A DNA stretch of 64,000 nucleotides from Mycobacterium marseillense (GTDB lineage Bacteria; Actinomycetota; Actinomycetes; Mycobacteriales; Mycobacteriaceae): contig NZ_AP022584.1 in the NCBI RefSeq assembly GCF_010731675.1, positions 3,348,001 through 3,412,000 of the forward strand. Direction: 5' to 3'. Positions 17,644 through 25,004 of this stretch are shown piece by piece. The notes under the pieces were generated by a model, which ran no database searches, was not told where the DNA came from, and saw nothing but the letters and a program-made list of their open reading frames with translations. Both the position numbers and the translations under genes were made by a program. Positions within the stretch are counted from its first letter, which is position 1, and each line of letters begins with the position of its first letter.

Positions 17644-17709
17644 GGGCGGCATCCTCCCATCGCCGCGCCGCTGTGCGGCCGAAACTCGCCGGAGACGGCC
17701 GAACGCGGA

Positions 17710-18384
17710 TCAGGCCAGCGCGCGAATCCCGTTGTAGAGCACGATCAACCCGATCAGAAACAGGATCACGGCCAGCATCGCGTCGTGGTTGGCTTCCATC
17801 CAGGCCTTGAGACGCTCCAGCGTTCCCTCGAAGCGGTCGCCGGCGCCGACGTAGGCCAAGATCGGGATGGCCACCGTCGACGCGGCGACGACCACGAAGA
17901 GCGCGGCCGCGACGAGCTCGCCGCCGGCGCTCAGGCTGCTGTTGCCGACGGCCAGACCGGCCGCCGCGCACAGGATGAGCACCTCGGGCCGCAGCGGCAC
18001 CAGGACAGCGCCCACCACGCCGGCGCGCGCGGGGGTGAGCGTGGAGAACGACCGCATCCAGCGCGGCATGCTGCGATTGCGGTGCCGGGTGAACCAGTGG
18101 AACGCCGCCAGCGCGAGGAGCGCCACCCCGAAGGCCAGACGCACCCACGAGGCCCATTTCGGCGGGGTCGCGTGGAAACCGCTGAGCGCCTCCGAGCCGG
18201 CGACGAACGCGGCCGTGAAGGTGACCAGCCCGAGCAGCCAGCCGCCAAGGAAGGCGAGGCTGGCCGGGCGCGGCCGCGGCGCGTGCAGCACCAGCACCGC
18301 GGGAATGACCGTGATCGGCGACAGCGCGATGACGGCCGCCAGCGCGATGAGCTTGCTCAGGACCGAGGCCCAACTTGCTTCCAC
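17710..18384 (-). CDS. GAP-family membrane protein (copy 2)
   Basis: 224 aa from a GTG at 18384, chosen by alignment with copy 1 (EASWASVLSKL against AGSWGTVLTGL); an upstream TTG at 18393 is possible. It has the same six-helix layout: SPITVIPAVLVLHAPRPRPASLAFLGGWLLG, TPARAGVVGAVLVPLRPEVLILCAAAGLAVG and FLIGLIVLYNGIRALA. It lies 66 bp upstream of copy 1 on the same strand, so the two form a tandem pair and probably one operon. Family role: export of surface lipids in the one studied case; substrate here unknown. Confidence 0.87.
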   Translation of the reverse strand: MEASWASVLSKLIALAAVIALSPITVIPAVLVLHAPRPRPASLAFLGGWLLGLVTFTAAFVAGSEALSGFHATPPKWASWVRLAFGVALLALAAFHWFTRHRNRSMPRWMRSFSTLTPARAGVVGAVLVPLRPEVLILCAAAGLAVGNSSLSAGGELVAAALFVVVAASTVAIPILAYVGAGDRFEGTLERLKAWMEANHDAMLAVILFLIGLIVLYNGIRALA

Positions 18385-18421
18385 GGGCAGCAATCATCGC
18401 ATTGGCACGGCGCCCGCGCAG

Positions 18422-18727
18422 TCAGGCTTTGCGGCGCAGCGTCCAGGCCGGCACCCAGTGCGTCACGGTCTTGCGCTGGGATCCGTAGGCGACCGGATAG
18501 GTGACCAGCCCCCACCAGTCGCCCTGTTCGCAGAGGGCCCAGCAGCTCAGCCACCCCTCGACGACCTTGTGCAGCTGCAGGCCGTTGGGCTGATAGCGCC
18601 CCGAGCGGTGCGGCTCACGCGGGAAAAGCACCGTCAGGTCCACCAGCACGGCGACGGCCGGGCGGACCACCCGGAACGGGCTACGGACCGGCTGGCCGTT
18701 GTACCCGATCGATGCGAGCCGTCCCAT
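18422..18727 (-). CDS. Small conserved-looking hypothetical protein
   Basis: 101 aa; ATG at 18727. Sequence highlights are a hydrophobic stretch PAVAVLVDLTVLF near residue 30 and a Trp-rich second half (GWLSCWALCEQGDWWGLVTYP, HWVPAWTL). A start in a divergent promoter region and no overlap with another gene support it as real. No family is recognised. Confidence 0.65.
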   Translation of the reverse strand: MGRLASIGYNGQPVRSPFRVVRPAVAVLVDLTVLFPREPHRSGRYQPNGLQLHKVVEGWLSCWALCEQGDWWGLVTYPVAYGSQRKTVTHWVPAWTLRRKA

Positions 18728-18800
18728 TGATCGATCATACGTTCGAATCACGGGCCGGAGCCGGCCGATCGCCCCGGTGGGGTTCTGGCACCATAGCGGT

Positions 18801-20336
18801 GTGTTCAGCCCCGGCGTGCTTGGCGGCTGCCGAGCTGCCGTGGTGACGGCGCTGGACCCGCTGCTCGCCGCGGTGCTGGCCGTCGCGGTGAGCATGGCCG
18901 GGGCCGCCCGGCCCTCCTTCTGGTACGACGAGGCCGCGACGATCTCGGCCGCCTACAGCCGTTCGCTGGCCCAGATGTGGCACATGCTGGGCAATGTCGA
19001 CGCCGTCCACGGCCTGTACTACCTGCTCATGCACGGGTGGTTTCAGGTCTTTCCGCCCACCGAGTTCTGGTCCCGCGCGCCCAGCGGCCTGGCGGCGGGG
19101 GGCGCGGCCGCCGGCGTCGTGGTGCTGGGCAAGCAGTTCTCGTCGCGGACCGTCGCTTTGGCCTCCGGGGTGTTCTGCGCGATCCTGCCCCGCACCACGT
19201 GGGCGGGCATCGAGGCGCGCCCCTATGCCATGTCGATGATGGCCGCGGTGTGGCTGACCGTCCTGCTCGTCTACGCCGCGCGCCGCGACACCCGGGGGGT
19301 GTGGCTGGGTTACGTTGTCGCGCTGGCTCTCTCGATCGTGCTCGACGCCTATATCGCACTGTTGCTGGGGGCGTACGGCGTCTTCGTCGTCGTCTTCCAT
19401 CGCCGCCGAACCGTGTTGGTGCGCTTCGGTATTGCCTCGGCCGTCGCGGTGGGCGCCCTGCTGCCGTTCCTGCTGACGGTCGCCGGGCAGGCGCACCAGA
19501 TCAGCTGGGTCGCCCCGATCGGTCACCGAACCTTCGAAGACGTGGTGATGCAACAGTATTTCGAACGCAGCCCCCCGTTCGCCATCCTGTCGGCGCTGGT
19601 GCTGTGTGCGGCGATGGTGTTGTGGCTCAGTGGGTCCGCGCGATTGGCGCCACCGCAGCGGCAGCTGTTGGTGCTCGCGGCGGGATGGCTTGCCCTACCC
19701 ACCGCCGCGATCCTGACCTATTCGGCGTTGGTGCACTCGATCTACACGCCGCGCTACTTGTCCTTCACCGCGCCCGCGATGGCGCTGGTCCTGGGGATCT
19801 GCGCCGGCGCGGTGACCGCCAGACCCTGGGTCACTGCGGCGCTGGTCGGCCTCTTCGTCGTGGCGGCGGCACCGAATTATGTTCGGGCGCAGCGCAACCC
19901 GTACGCCAAATACGGGATGGACTACAGCCAGGCGGCCGACCTGATCACCGCGCAGGCGGCGCCGGGTGATTGCCTACTGGTCAACGACACGGTGACGTTC
20001 ATGCCGGCCCCCATGCGCCCGCTGTTGGCGGCGCGCCCGGACGCCTACCGCAAGCTGGTCGACCTGACGCTGTGGCAACGCGCGACCGACCGCAACGACG
20101 TCTTCGACACCAACCTCATCCCCGAGGTCGTCGCCACGCCGTTGGGCCACTGCGGCGTCGTCTGGATCATCACCCAGGCCGACCCGGCACAGCCGGCGCA
20201 CGAGCGCGGCGCCGCGCTGCCGCCGGGCCCCCGCTACGGGCCGACCCCGGCGTTCGCGGTGCCGCACGACCTGGGCTTCCGGCTCGTCGAGCGGTGGCAG
20301 TTCAACCTGGTTCAGGTGCTCAAAGCGACGAAATGA
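18801..20336 (+). CDS. GT-C fold membrane glycosyltransferase-like protein
   Basis: 511 aa from a GTG at 18801; a longer reading frame begins at 18699 but would run into the divergent gene. About ten hydrophobic helices. The first extracytoplasmic loop has PSFWYDEAATISAA, the acidic D-E motif of PMT/ArnT-type glycosyltransferases that use polyprenyl-phosphate sugars (in mycobacteria usually decaprenyl-phosphoryl mannose or arabinose). Other marks are HGLYYLLMHGW and RTTWAGIEARPYAMSMM. The C-terminal 120 residues are a soluble outer domain (GDCLLVNDTVTFMP). The acceptor is unknown. Its stop is 3 bp from the end of the convergent GH16 gene. Confidence 0.85.
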   Translation: MFSPGVLGGCRAAVVTALDPLLAAVLAVAVSMAGAARPSFWYDEAATISAAYSRSLAQMWHMLGNVDAVHGLYYLLMHGWFQVFPPTEFWSRAPSGLAAGGAAAGVVVLGKQFSSRTVALASGVFCAILPRTTWAGIEARPYAMSMMAAVWLTVLLVYAARRDTRGVWLGYVVALALSIVLDAYIALLLGAYGVFVVVFHRRRTVLVRFGIASAVAVGALLPFLLTVAGQAHQISWVAPIGHRTFEDVVMQQYFERSPPFAILSALVLCAAMVLWLSGSARLAPPQRQLLVLAAGWLALPTAAILTYSALVHSIYTPRYLSFTAPAMALVLGICAGAVTARPWVTAALVGLFVVAAAPNYVRAQRNPYAKYGMDYSQAADLITAQAAPGDCLLVNDTVTFMPAPMRPLLAARPDAYRKLVDLTLWQRATDRNDVFDTNLIPEVVATPLGHCGVVWIITQADPAQPAHERGAALPPGPRYGPTPAFAVPHDLGFRLVERWQFNLVQVLKATK

Positions 20337-20339
20337 CGG

Positions 20340-21167
20340 CTACCAGATGCGCAGGTAGTCGACCAGCATGGACGACGGGAACACGCCCGCGGCGGGGTCA
20401 CCGGCGCCCACCCCGCCGACGGCGAGCGTGAACATCGGGGTCATCCAGTAGCCGGGGTTGTTGAACGGCCACCGGAAGTCGTCGGGGGCGCCGCCGGCGA
20501 CGTGGATGGGCTTGTTCGCCACCTTGTAGTACTGCGCCCCGTCCCGGAAGAACTCAAATCCCTCTTCGCCCCAGTGCATTCGCCACGTGTGCCAGTTGCC
20601 GTCGACCAGACCGGGAATCGACCTGCCCTCCCAGGTCTTCCCGTTGGACGCCGCGTGGACGGTGGTGCCGGGGGCCCAGTCGCCGTTGCCGTACCACTCG
20701 AAGATGTCGACCTCGCCGTCGGGCAGCGGGTCCTCGTTGACGCCCCAGAACGACGGCCACAGGCCGGGGAACAGGCAGTCGAGCTTGATCCGTGCCTCCC
20801 AGGTCTGGTTGATCATGCTGCGGAAGTTGCCGCGCAGCTTGCCGCTGTAGTAGGTGTTGCTCATCAGATCGTGGGTGGCGCACAGGACGAGGTTGGAATT
20901 GCCGTCCTGGAACACGTTTTGGCGATCGTCGCGGTAGATCCCCTCCACGGGTGGGAACACGTCGTCCTGCCAGGTCTGGATGGTCCACTTGCCCGGATCG
21001 GGAGGCGAGCCCGCGGGCCCGTCGAACTCGTCGGCGAAGATGTAGGGCCCGCCGCCTGCCGCCGGCGGCGCCTGCGGCGCCGAGGGGGTCGCCCACGCGC
21101 CCGGCAAGCGCATCGCAGCCCCCAACATGCCGAGCCCCGAGATCAACATCATGCTGCGACGATCCAT
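20340..21167 (-). CDS. Secreted GH16 beta-1,3-glucanase-like protein (Rv0315-like)
   Basis: 275 aa. The N-terminus MDRRSMMLISGLGMLGAAMRL looks like a twin-arginine (RRxFF-type) signal, ending near AWATP. The GH16 jelly-roll domain follows: FADEFDGPAGSPPDPGKWT, ATHDLMSNTYYSGKLR, WPSFWGVNEDPLPDGEVDIFEWYG with the catalytic ExDxxE as E-V-D-I-F-E, and HTWRMHWGEEGFEFFRDG. Family members cleave beta-1,3-glucans; why mycobacteria keep this protein is unclear. It matches Rv0315 in size and place. It is alone on its strand. Confidence 0.95.
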   Translation of the reverse strand: MDRRSMMLISGLGMLGAAMRLPGAWATPSAPQAPPAAGGGPYIFADEFDGPAGSPPDPGKWTIQTWQDDVFPPVEGIYRDDRQNVFQDGNSNLVLCATHDLMSNTYYSGKLRGNFRSMINQTWEARIKLDCLFPGLWPSFWGVNEDPLPDGEVDIFEWYGNGDWAPGTTVHAASNGKTWEGRSIPGLVDGNWHTWRMHWGEEGFEFFRDGAQYYKVANKPIHVAGGAPDDFRWPFNNPGYWMTPMFTLAVGGVGAGDPAAGVFPSSMLVDYLRIW

Positions 21168-21284
21168 CTACAAACCACCCATCGTTGAAAGCCGGCTCGT
21201 CAAGCCCCGGCAAAATCTCCCCAGGCAACTCTCGCAAACGGTGTTATAACACCACGCGGTGGGGGTGTGGCGCATCCCGCGGCC

Positions 21285-22304
21285 TCAGCGCGCGCCGGGT
21301 TCGCTGATTTTGACCAGCGTCTTGCCGACGTTGACGCCGGTGAACAGGCCGTTGAGGGCGTCGACACACGACTCGATGCCCTCAAAGATGGTCTGCCGGT
21401 GGTGAAGTCGGCCCTCGGCCTCCCAGCCGCGCAGGGCCGCGAACGCCTCGTCGAAGCGGCCCCACTGATCCAGCGCGTTGAAGCCCTGCATCAGCGCGGT
21501 CTTGGACAACAGGTTCACATAGTTCGCCGGCCCCGGATGGTCTCCGGTCAGGTAGCTGGAGATGACGCCGCACAGCACCACGCGCGCGCGGGAGGCCAGC
21601 CGACCCAGCACGGCGTTGAGGATGGGACCGCCCACGTTGTCGAAATAGACGTCGACCCGTTGCGGGCAATGCTTTTTGAGCGCCGCGACGACATCGTCGT
21701 TCTTGTAGTCGATGCACGCGTCGAACCCGAAGTCCTCCACCACCGCCCGGCACTTTTCCGGGCCGCCCGCGATGCCCACCACCCGGGCGCCCGCGATCTT
21801 GGCGATTTGCCCGGCCACCGACCCGGTGGCCCCCGCCGCCGCCGACACCACGACGGTCTCCCCGGGCTGCGGCCGGCCGATGTCGGTCATCCCGAAATAG
21901 GCGGTGGCGCCGGTCGGCCCGTACACCGACATGATCGCGAGTTGATCGTCCTCGCCCGGGATCGGCGTGCTGAACAGGTCGTCGCGGATGATCACGTATT
22001 CCTGAAACCCGGTCAGCGTGGTGACGACGTCGCCGACGGCGAACGCGTCACACCGCGACGCGACCACCTCGCCGATGCCGGCCGCGCGGATGACCTCGCC
22101 CAGCTGCACCGGCGGAAGGTAGCTCGGCTGGTCGTCGAGCCAGGTGCGGGCGGCCGCGTCGATGCCGACGTAGGTGGTGCGCAGCAACGCCTCCCCCGCG
22201 GCGGGTTCGGGCGCGGCCGCGGTGACCATTTCGGTGTCGTCCGGTTGGACGAGCCCGGACGGGCGGCGACGCAACAACACCTGGCGGTTCGGCAAATCGG
22301 GCAC
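21285..22304 (-). CDS. MDR-family NADP-dependent oxidoreductase (CurA/2-alkenal reductase type)
   Basis: 339 aa from a GTG at 22304 after GGGGATC; this gives the usual family start VPDLPNRQVLLRRRPSG, although longer starts exist up to 22358. It is a zinc-free medium-chain reductase: NADPH loop VVSAAAGATGSVAGQIAKIAGARVVGIAGG, and the hallmark VDVYFDNVGGPILNAVLGRLASRARVVLCG. Members reduce activated double bonds of enals, enones or lipid-peroxidation products. It is divergent from the DUF3060 gene with a 57-bp gap, which holds both promoters. Confidence 0.93.
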   Translation of the reverse strand: MPDLPNRQVLLRRRPSGLVQPDDTEMVTAAAPEPAAGEALLRTTYVGIDAAARTWLDDQPSYLPPVQLGEVIRAAGIGEVVASRCDAFAVGDVVTTLTGFQEYVIIRDDLFSTPIPGEDDQLAIMSVYGPTGATAYFGMTDIGRPQPGETVVVSAAAGATGSVAGQIAKIAGARVVGIAGGPEKCRAVVEDFGFDACIDYKNDDVVAALKKHCPQRVDVYFDNVGGPILNAVLGRLASRARVVLCGVISSYLTGDHPGPANYVNLLSKTALMQGFNALDQWGRFDEAFAALRGWEAEGRLHHRQTIFEGIESCVDALNGLFTGVNVGKTLVKISEPGAR

Positions 22305-22361
22305 GATCCCCAAAACTACCGAACGGGCCGAAAACGCAGAAGCGAATGGCATATTCAATGC

Positions 22362-23012
22362 ATGGCAGCAAACGACGACCCGGAAGAGCGGATCCGGGAG
22401 CTCGAGCGCCCGCTCGCCGAGTCTGCGTGGGCCTCAGAGCAGGGCAGCGCCGTGTCCGCCGGCCGGGATCAGCCGCCGACCGCCCCGGGCGCCCCGCCGC
22501 CGTGGACCTTCGGCGGCCCGATTCCCGGACCGCCTCCGCGGCGCCCCTCGGGCAACCGCGCGTGGTGGATCCTGGGGACCGTCATCGCCGTCGGAGTGGT
22601 CGCGCTCGCGGGCGGCATCGCCGCCTTTGCCGCACACCAGATTTCCGGGGTGAAGTCCTTCATCACCTCGCCGCCGAGCGTCTCGACGGGCCCCGCCCCA
22701 CCGACCTCCCGGCGCACCTCGCCGTCGACCTCACCCACCCCGCCGCGCGGCGCCCGGCTCAGCGTCGCCGGCGTCAACGAGAACCGGACCATCGCCTGCA
22801 ACGAGAACATCGTCAGCGTCAGCGGGGTGTCCAACACGGTGACGATCACCGGGCACTGCGCCAGCCTCTCGGTTTCCGGTGTGCAAAACGCGGTCTCCAT
22901 CGAGGCCGTCGAGGCCATCACCGCGTCGGGCTTCAACAACAAGGTGACCTACCACTCGGGCGCGCCGAAGATCAGCAACTCTGGCGACTCGAACGTCGTC
23001 GCCCCAGGCTGA
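22362..23012 (+). CDS. DUF3060 membrane-anchored protein
   Basis: 216 aa; ATG at 22362. The N-terminus MAANDDPEERIRELERPLAE is typical of a group of mycobacterial proteins; a Pro-rich cytoplasmic segment, one transmembrane helix (WWILGTVIAVGVVALAGGIAAF) and a Ser/Thr/Pro linker follow. The C-terminal 90 residues form DUF3060 repeats, NENIVSVSGVSNTVTITGHCASLSVSGVQNAV, with the short NxVxVSGxxNxVxI strands expected of a beta-helix. Two cysteines may be bonded. It should face the periplasm. Function unknown. Confidence 0.9.
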   Translation: MAANDDPEERIRELERPLAESAWASEQGSAVSAGRDQPPTAPGAPPPWTFGGPIPGPPPRRPSGNRAWWILGTVIAVGVVALAGGIAAFAAHQISGVKSFITSPPSVSTGPAPPTSRRTSPSTSPTPPRGARLSVAGVNENRTIACNENIVSVSGVSNTVTITGHCASLSVSGVQNAVSIEAVEAITASGFNNKVTYHSGAPKISNSGDSNVVAPG

Positions 23013-23026
23013 GCCGAAACCGACTG

Positions 23027-23413
23027 CTACACAGGGTCTTCGGAGTCGTCGTCGAGGACGCTGACCGCGATCCCATAGGGCAGGAAACGGACTTTGCGTT
23101 TCGGGTCGAGGTTGTCCTTGTTCGCGCGCAACGCGTCGAGTTCGGTCGCATAGACCTGTTCGACGTGGGCGCCGCCGCCGTCGTCCACGGTGTAGATGGC
23201 CCACACGCCGTCGCCGGCCTCGCCGGCGGTCTCCGGCGCGGGGCGGGGGCGCCGCGACAAGTCCTCGAAGATCGTCGACCAGCCCGACCGGGCGCCGGGT
23301 GCGGCGACGAACCGGCTGACGCGCTCGAACACGTCGCGCAGCCCTTCGCTGCCTTCGCGGATCATGCGATCGAATTCATCGGGGTCGAATCCGAACCCAC
23401 CGTGCTCGCCCAT
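23027..23413 (-). CDS. Conserved mycobacterial protein, Rv0313-like
   Basis: 128 aa; ATG at 23413. Soluble and acidic, with FGFDPDEFDRMIREGSEGLRDVFERVSRFV at the N-terminus and a C-terminal half GVWAIYTVDDGGGAHVEQVYATELDALRANKDN. The second half resembles small domains that relate a position code to a date or index, but I recognise no function. Size and position between DUF7159 and the GH16 region match Rv0313. The 67-bp gap to the DUF7159 gene suggests the two share a transcript. Confidence 0.85.
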   Translation of the reverse strand: MGEHGGFGFDPDEFDRMIREGSEGLRDVFERVSRFVAAPGARSGWSTIFEDLSRRPRPAPETAGEAGDGVWAIYTVDDGGGAHVEQVYATELDALRANKDNLDPKRKVRFLPYGIAVSVLDDDSEDPV

Positions 23414-23479
23414 GCGACCTCCTCGCCAGCGCGTGCCGTCATTGCCAGTGTGCGCTCAACCGGCCGGGTGTGCCACGTG

Positions 23480-24871
23480 TCACGGGGGCGGGGGCGGCGC
23501 CGGTGGGGTGATGGGGATCGGCACCGTGACGAATGGGAAGTGCAGGTACATGGTCACCGGCGCCGGCCTGGGCGGCGGCGGTGCGGCCGGCGGCGGTGGT
23601 GGCGGCGCGGCGGGCGGGGCTGCCGGGGGCGGCGCGGCCGGCGGGGGCGCCGCCTTCTCGACCGGTTGCGGCACGTACTGCGGCGTCTGTCGGGTCGGGG
23701 CGCGATAGACCGGCGCCGGGGGCTTCGACGTGGCCGTGGTCTGCGGCGCCGGTTGCTGCACGACCGGCGCGGGCGCGGGCGCGGGGGCGGCCACCTCCGC
23801 AGGCGGCGCGGGCGCCGGCGGGGTGGTGCTGGGGGCGGGCGGCTGGGCTTGCGGCGGGCTGCTCGGCGGCGCGGCGGGCAACTGGATGCCCGGGGTGGCC
23901 ACGTTGACGCCCGCGTTGTGCCCTTCCCCCGTCGGCTTATCCGACGTCAGCGTCACCAGCACGACCCCGGCGATCACGGCGGCGATGCCGGCCAGGGCGC
24001 TGCCGGCCAGCAGCATCGCCCGGCTCCGGCGCGGGGGTTTGTGCTCTTCGGTTTCGTCAACCTCGTCGGCCAGGGCGCTGTAGGCGCGGAAACCGGTGCC
24101 CGTGCCCCCCTCGCCCCAGACGTCGAGGTAGGACGGGCCCAGCGCCGGCGGGCTGAATTCGCCGGTACCCGGGTCCAGCGCGTAGGCCAGGGCCGCCGTC
24201 GACGACGCGAACAGCGGCGCGTTCGCCGACGCCAGCGCGGCCCCGCGAGCGAGCGCCATGTCCGGCTCCTCGGGGCCGGTGACGCGCAGCGAGGTGGTCG
24301 CCTCGATGGCGGGCTTCAGGGCAACGATGTCGGTTCCGCAGCCGACGATGAACACGCCGTCGGCCCCGGACCCGCCCGCCTCGAGACCGGCGACCATCGT
24401 CGCCAGCTCGGCGGGCGCCGCCGCGTCTGTGATCCGGCGGCGGTGCAGGTCGACGATGGAACCGTCGCCGACCTCCACGACGGCCAGCGTCGCGCTCGCG
24501 GATTCGACGAACAGCATCGCGATGCGCTCGTAGGCGAGGGCGTAACCGACCGTCTGCGCCAGCGCGGCCGCCGCCAGCAACGGCGCGACCATCATCACGT
24601 CGCCGAGGTCGCTGGCGTTGATCGCCTGCCGCAGCGCGGCGACGTCGGCGGGGTTGGTCCAGGTGACCCCGGTCGAGCTCAACCGGTGGCCGCCCTCGAC
24701 CACCCCTTCGCGGGTGCCGCTGATCGCATCGATCACCCGATCGACCGCACTGCCGGCGGAGCCCACCTCGAACTCTTCTTGTTCGACGGTCACACCGTCG
24801 GCGTCTTGGCCTTCGATCGCTACCAGGCGGACCGTCCCGGGAGCCATCGACACCCCAAGCACGATGTCCAC
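23480..24871 (-). CDS. DUF7159-type membrane protein (paralogue 3)
   Basis: 463 aa; GTG at 24871 after GGAGG (5-nt gap), giving VDIVLGVSMAPGTVRLV like the two paralogues near the window start. Degenerate actin/Hsp70-type elements are AMLFVESASATLAVVEVGDGS, FIVGCGTDIVALKPA and PDMALARGAALASA. One transmembrane helix (AMLLAGSALAGIAAVIAGVVL) precedes a Pro/Ala-rich outer tail of about 160 residues ending in TVPIPITPPAPPPPP. It lies directly downstream of the Hsp70-like membrane protein, which has the same three-part layout, so the two may work as a pair. Function unknown. Confidence 0.87.
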   Translation of the reverse strand: MDIVLGVSMAPGTVRLVAIEGQDADGVTVEQEEFEVGSAGSAVDRVIDAISGTREGVVEGGHRLSSTGVTWTNPADVAALRQAINASDLGDVMMVAPLLAAAALAQTVGYALAYERIAMLFVESASATLAVVEVGDGSIVDLHRRRITDAAAPAELATMVAGLEAGGSGADGVFIVGCGTDIVALKPAIEATTSLRVTGPEEPDMALARGAALASANAPLFASSTAALAYALDPGTGEFSPPALGPSYLDVWGEGGTGTGFRAYSALADEVDETEEHKPPRRSRAMLLAGSALAGIAAVIAGVVLVTLTSDKPTGEGHNAGVNVATPGIQLPAAPPSSPPQAQPPAPSTTPPAPAPPAEVAAPAPAPAPVVQQPAPQTTATSKPPAPVYRAPTRQTPQYVPQPVEKAAPPPAAPPPAAPPAAPPPPPPAAPPPPRPAPVTMYLHFPFVTVPIPITPPAPPPPP

Positions 24872-25004
24872 GTAACGCCTCCAAGGTTCTCTGAACGCCC
24901 TCCGAGTGAGGGCATGACGGGGTAAACCCCATCCGAACTTGGTGACACAAACGTTACCCGTGCGCGACAAGCCGCGCAGGCGGACCGCCTAAGCAGGACG
25001 GACG

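Noticed and set aside
16166..18504. Very long frames on both strands (743 and 758 codons) across the GAP genes
   Set aside because: They cross several well-supported genes and give Arg/Gly-rich products typical of high-GC shadows.
5082..20336. A recent genomic island or prophage at tRNA-Gly
   Set aside because: No integrase, transposase, phage gene or repeated tRNA end was seen, and base composition looks like the surroundings.
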